From the NCBI GenBank assembly GCA_001304425.1, contig LJTS01000230.1, forward strand, positions 1 to 5,301: a stretch of 5,301 bases of DNA. The letters are read 5' to 3'. This DNA comes from Betaproteobacteria bacterium SG8_40 (lineage in GTDB: Bacteria; Pseudomonadota; Gammaproteobacteria; Burkholderiales; Eutrophovitaceae). A program made the translations under genes and the position numbers. This document shows, piece after piece, positions 4,622-5,301 of this stretch. The notes under the pieces were generated by a model. It made no database searches. It was not told where the DNA came from and saw only the letters and a program-made list of their open reading frames with translations. How positions within the stretch are numbered: the stretch's first letter is position 1; every line of letters begins with the position of its first letter.

Positions 4622-5301
4622 CTATTCAATTACCGGTGGTGCATACATGAGAGTTTGCGGAACAGTACGGCCCGCAACGTCGGTCGTAAAGGCGCTCATG
4701 GGTGCGCGCACGTCACCGCGCCGCATAGCTGCAGCCAGTTCATTTGCGTAACCACGCGACATAAAGTTCTGCAATCCTCGCGCGCTTGCGCCTGCTCCGG
4801 CAAGCCCGGCTCCGAATGCGATAGCAGTAGGATCTTGCGTGTACACGCCGTAGCCGCCCACAGCCGCCGGAAGAACCGCGCGTACCATGCTGGCCTTGGA
4901 TATGTTGCTTGGGCCAAGCGCGCCAAGAAATTGAAGTGCCGTTGAATTAGCGCCACCTTCAGCAATGTTGGCGATAGCGGCGCGTTCTTCCGGATTAAAA
5001 TATTTAAGCCGATTAGGGCTGTTAGATATTTTGCTGAATTCGCTTTTGAGCGCGGAAGAGAAATTACTTCCTTGTGACGCACGGTCCACAGCGCGAAGAA
5101 TATCCTCACTTTTGGCCCAGCGAGAGTACCCCGCAATGCCATTCATAAGCGCTTGTTGTCCTTCGGCGACACCGCCTGTCGTTGCGGCAGCATTGGCGGG
5201 CGTCGTGATGAAATCGTCCAAACGATCCTCAATGACACCAAGCAAACGGCTTGCTGTTTTGGGCGCGTTTCTGTGGAGATCGCCAATGTCCTGGCGCAAC
5301 G
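4622..5301 (-). CDS. C-terminal part of a large, probably virion-associated phage protein (cut by right edge)
   Basis: About 226 codons are visible, ending ...LMYAPPVIE with TAG at 4624-4622. The frame is still open at 5301; the TTG at 5299 is only the first possible start inside the window, so the true start probably lies outside. The visible part is Ala/Gly-rich and helical: a repeat-free region with DRLDDFITTPANAAATTGGV (about 25-44), a polar stretch SNSPNRLKYFNPEERAAI (about 92-109), then hydrophobic Gly/Ala-rich segments at about 139-152 and 158-176 that could insert in a membrane. This composition, and its place just before the lysis genes, suits an internal or ejection protein of the virion. 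I recognise similar C-termini from alphaproteobacterial phages but no specific function. Confidence 0.75.
   Translation of the reverse strand, partial: LRQDIGDLHRNAPKTASRLLGVIEDRLDDFITTPANAAATTGGVAEGQQALMNGIAGYSRWAKSEDILRAVDRASQGSNFSSALKSEFSKISNSPNRLKYFNPEERAAIANIAEGGANSTALQFLGALGPSNISKASMVRAVLPAAVGGYGVYTQDPTAIAFGAGLAGAGASARGLQNFMSRGYANELAAAMRRGDVRAPMSAFTTDVAGRTVPQTLMYAPPVIE

Noticed and set aside
4696..5142. Minus-strand 148-codon frame within the right-edge gene
   Set aside because: Alternative frame of a longer open frame on the same strand; composition rich in Arg/Cys/Leu typical of a shadow.

Overview
The window looks like part of a tailed-phage genome or prophage, probably from an alphaproteobacterial host. 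The host inference rests on moderately GC-rich DNA (judged by eye) and on a lysis pair, a 3-TM holin with a GH108 muramidase, of the kind used by the Rhodobacter gene transfer agent. No rRNA, tRNA, CRISPR array, IS element or integrase is visible. Nearly every base is coding, with overlapping starts and stops. Both outermost genes run off the window.

Layout, left to right. (1) Positions 1-1510, minus strand: a DUF2800-type PD-(D/E)XK nuclease with a Cas4/AddB-like four-cysteine pattern, then a phage protein of unknown function (MSNITAFG...) cut by the left edge. (2) Positions 1511-1583: the only real intergenic region. It is AT-rich and divergent, with a 7-bp-arm dyad and repeated AGACA boxes, and is the likely control point. 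(3) Positions 1584-3384, plus strand: a VRR-NUC nuclease, a compact SNF2-like helicase and a 69-residue conserved-looking small protein, all overlapping. (4) Positions 3381-4613, minus strand: a lysis block, read right to left as a 77-residue membrane/coiled-coil protein, a 34-residue cysteine-rich mini-protein, the holin and the endolysin, joined by TGATG, TGATG and GTGA overlaps. (5) Positions 4622-5301, minus strand: the C-terminal part of a large protein, probably virion-associated, open at the right edge.

The two nucleases, the helicase and the left-edge protein form a DNA replication/recombination module, split here into two divergent arms around region 1511-1583. The lysis genes follow a probable structural gene and are late genes by analogy with other phages. 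The plus-strand early arm and the minus-strand late arm converge with overlapping stop codons and no visible terminator.

The observations most worth checking are the 34-residue Cys-rich ORF locked between two TGATG junctions, the divergent operator-like region, and the apparently leaderless start of the VRR-NUC gene.
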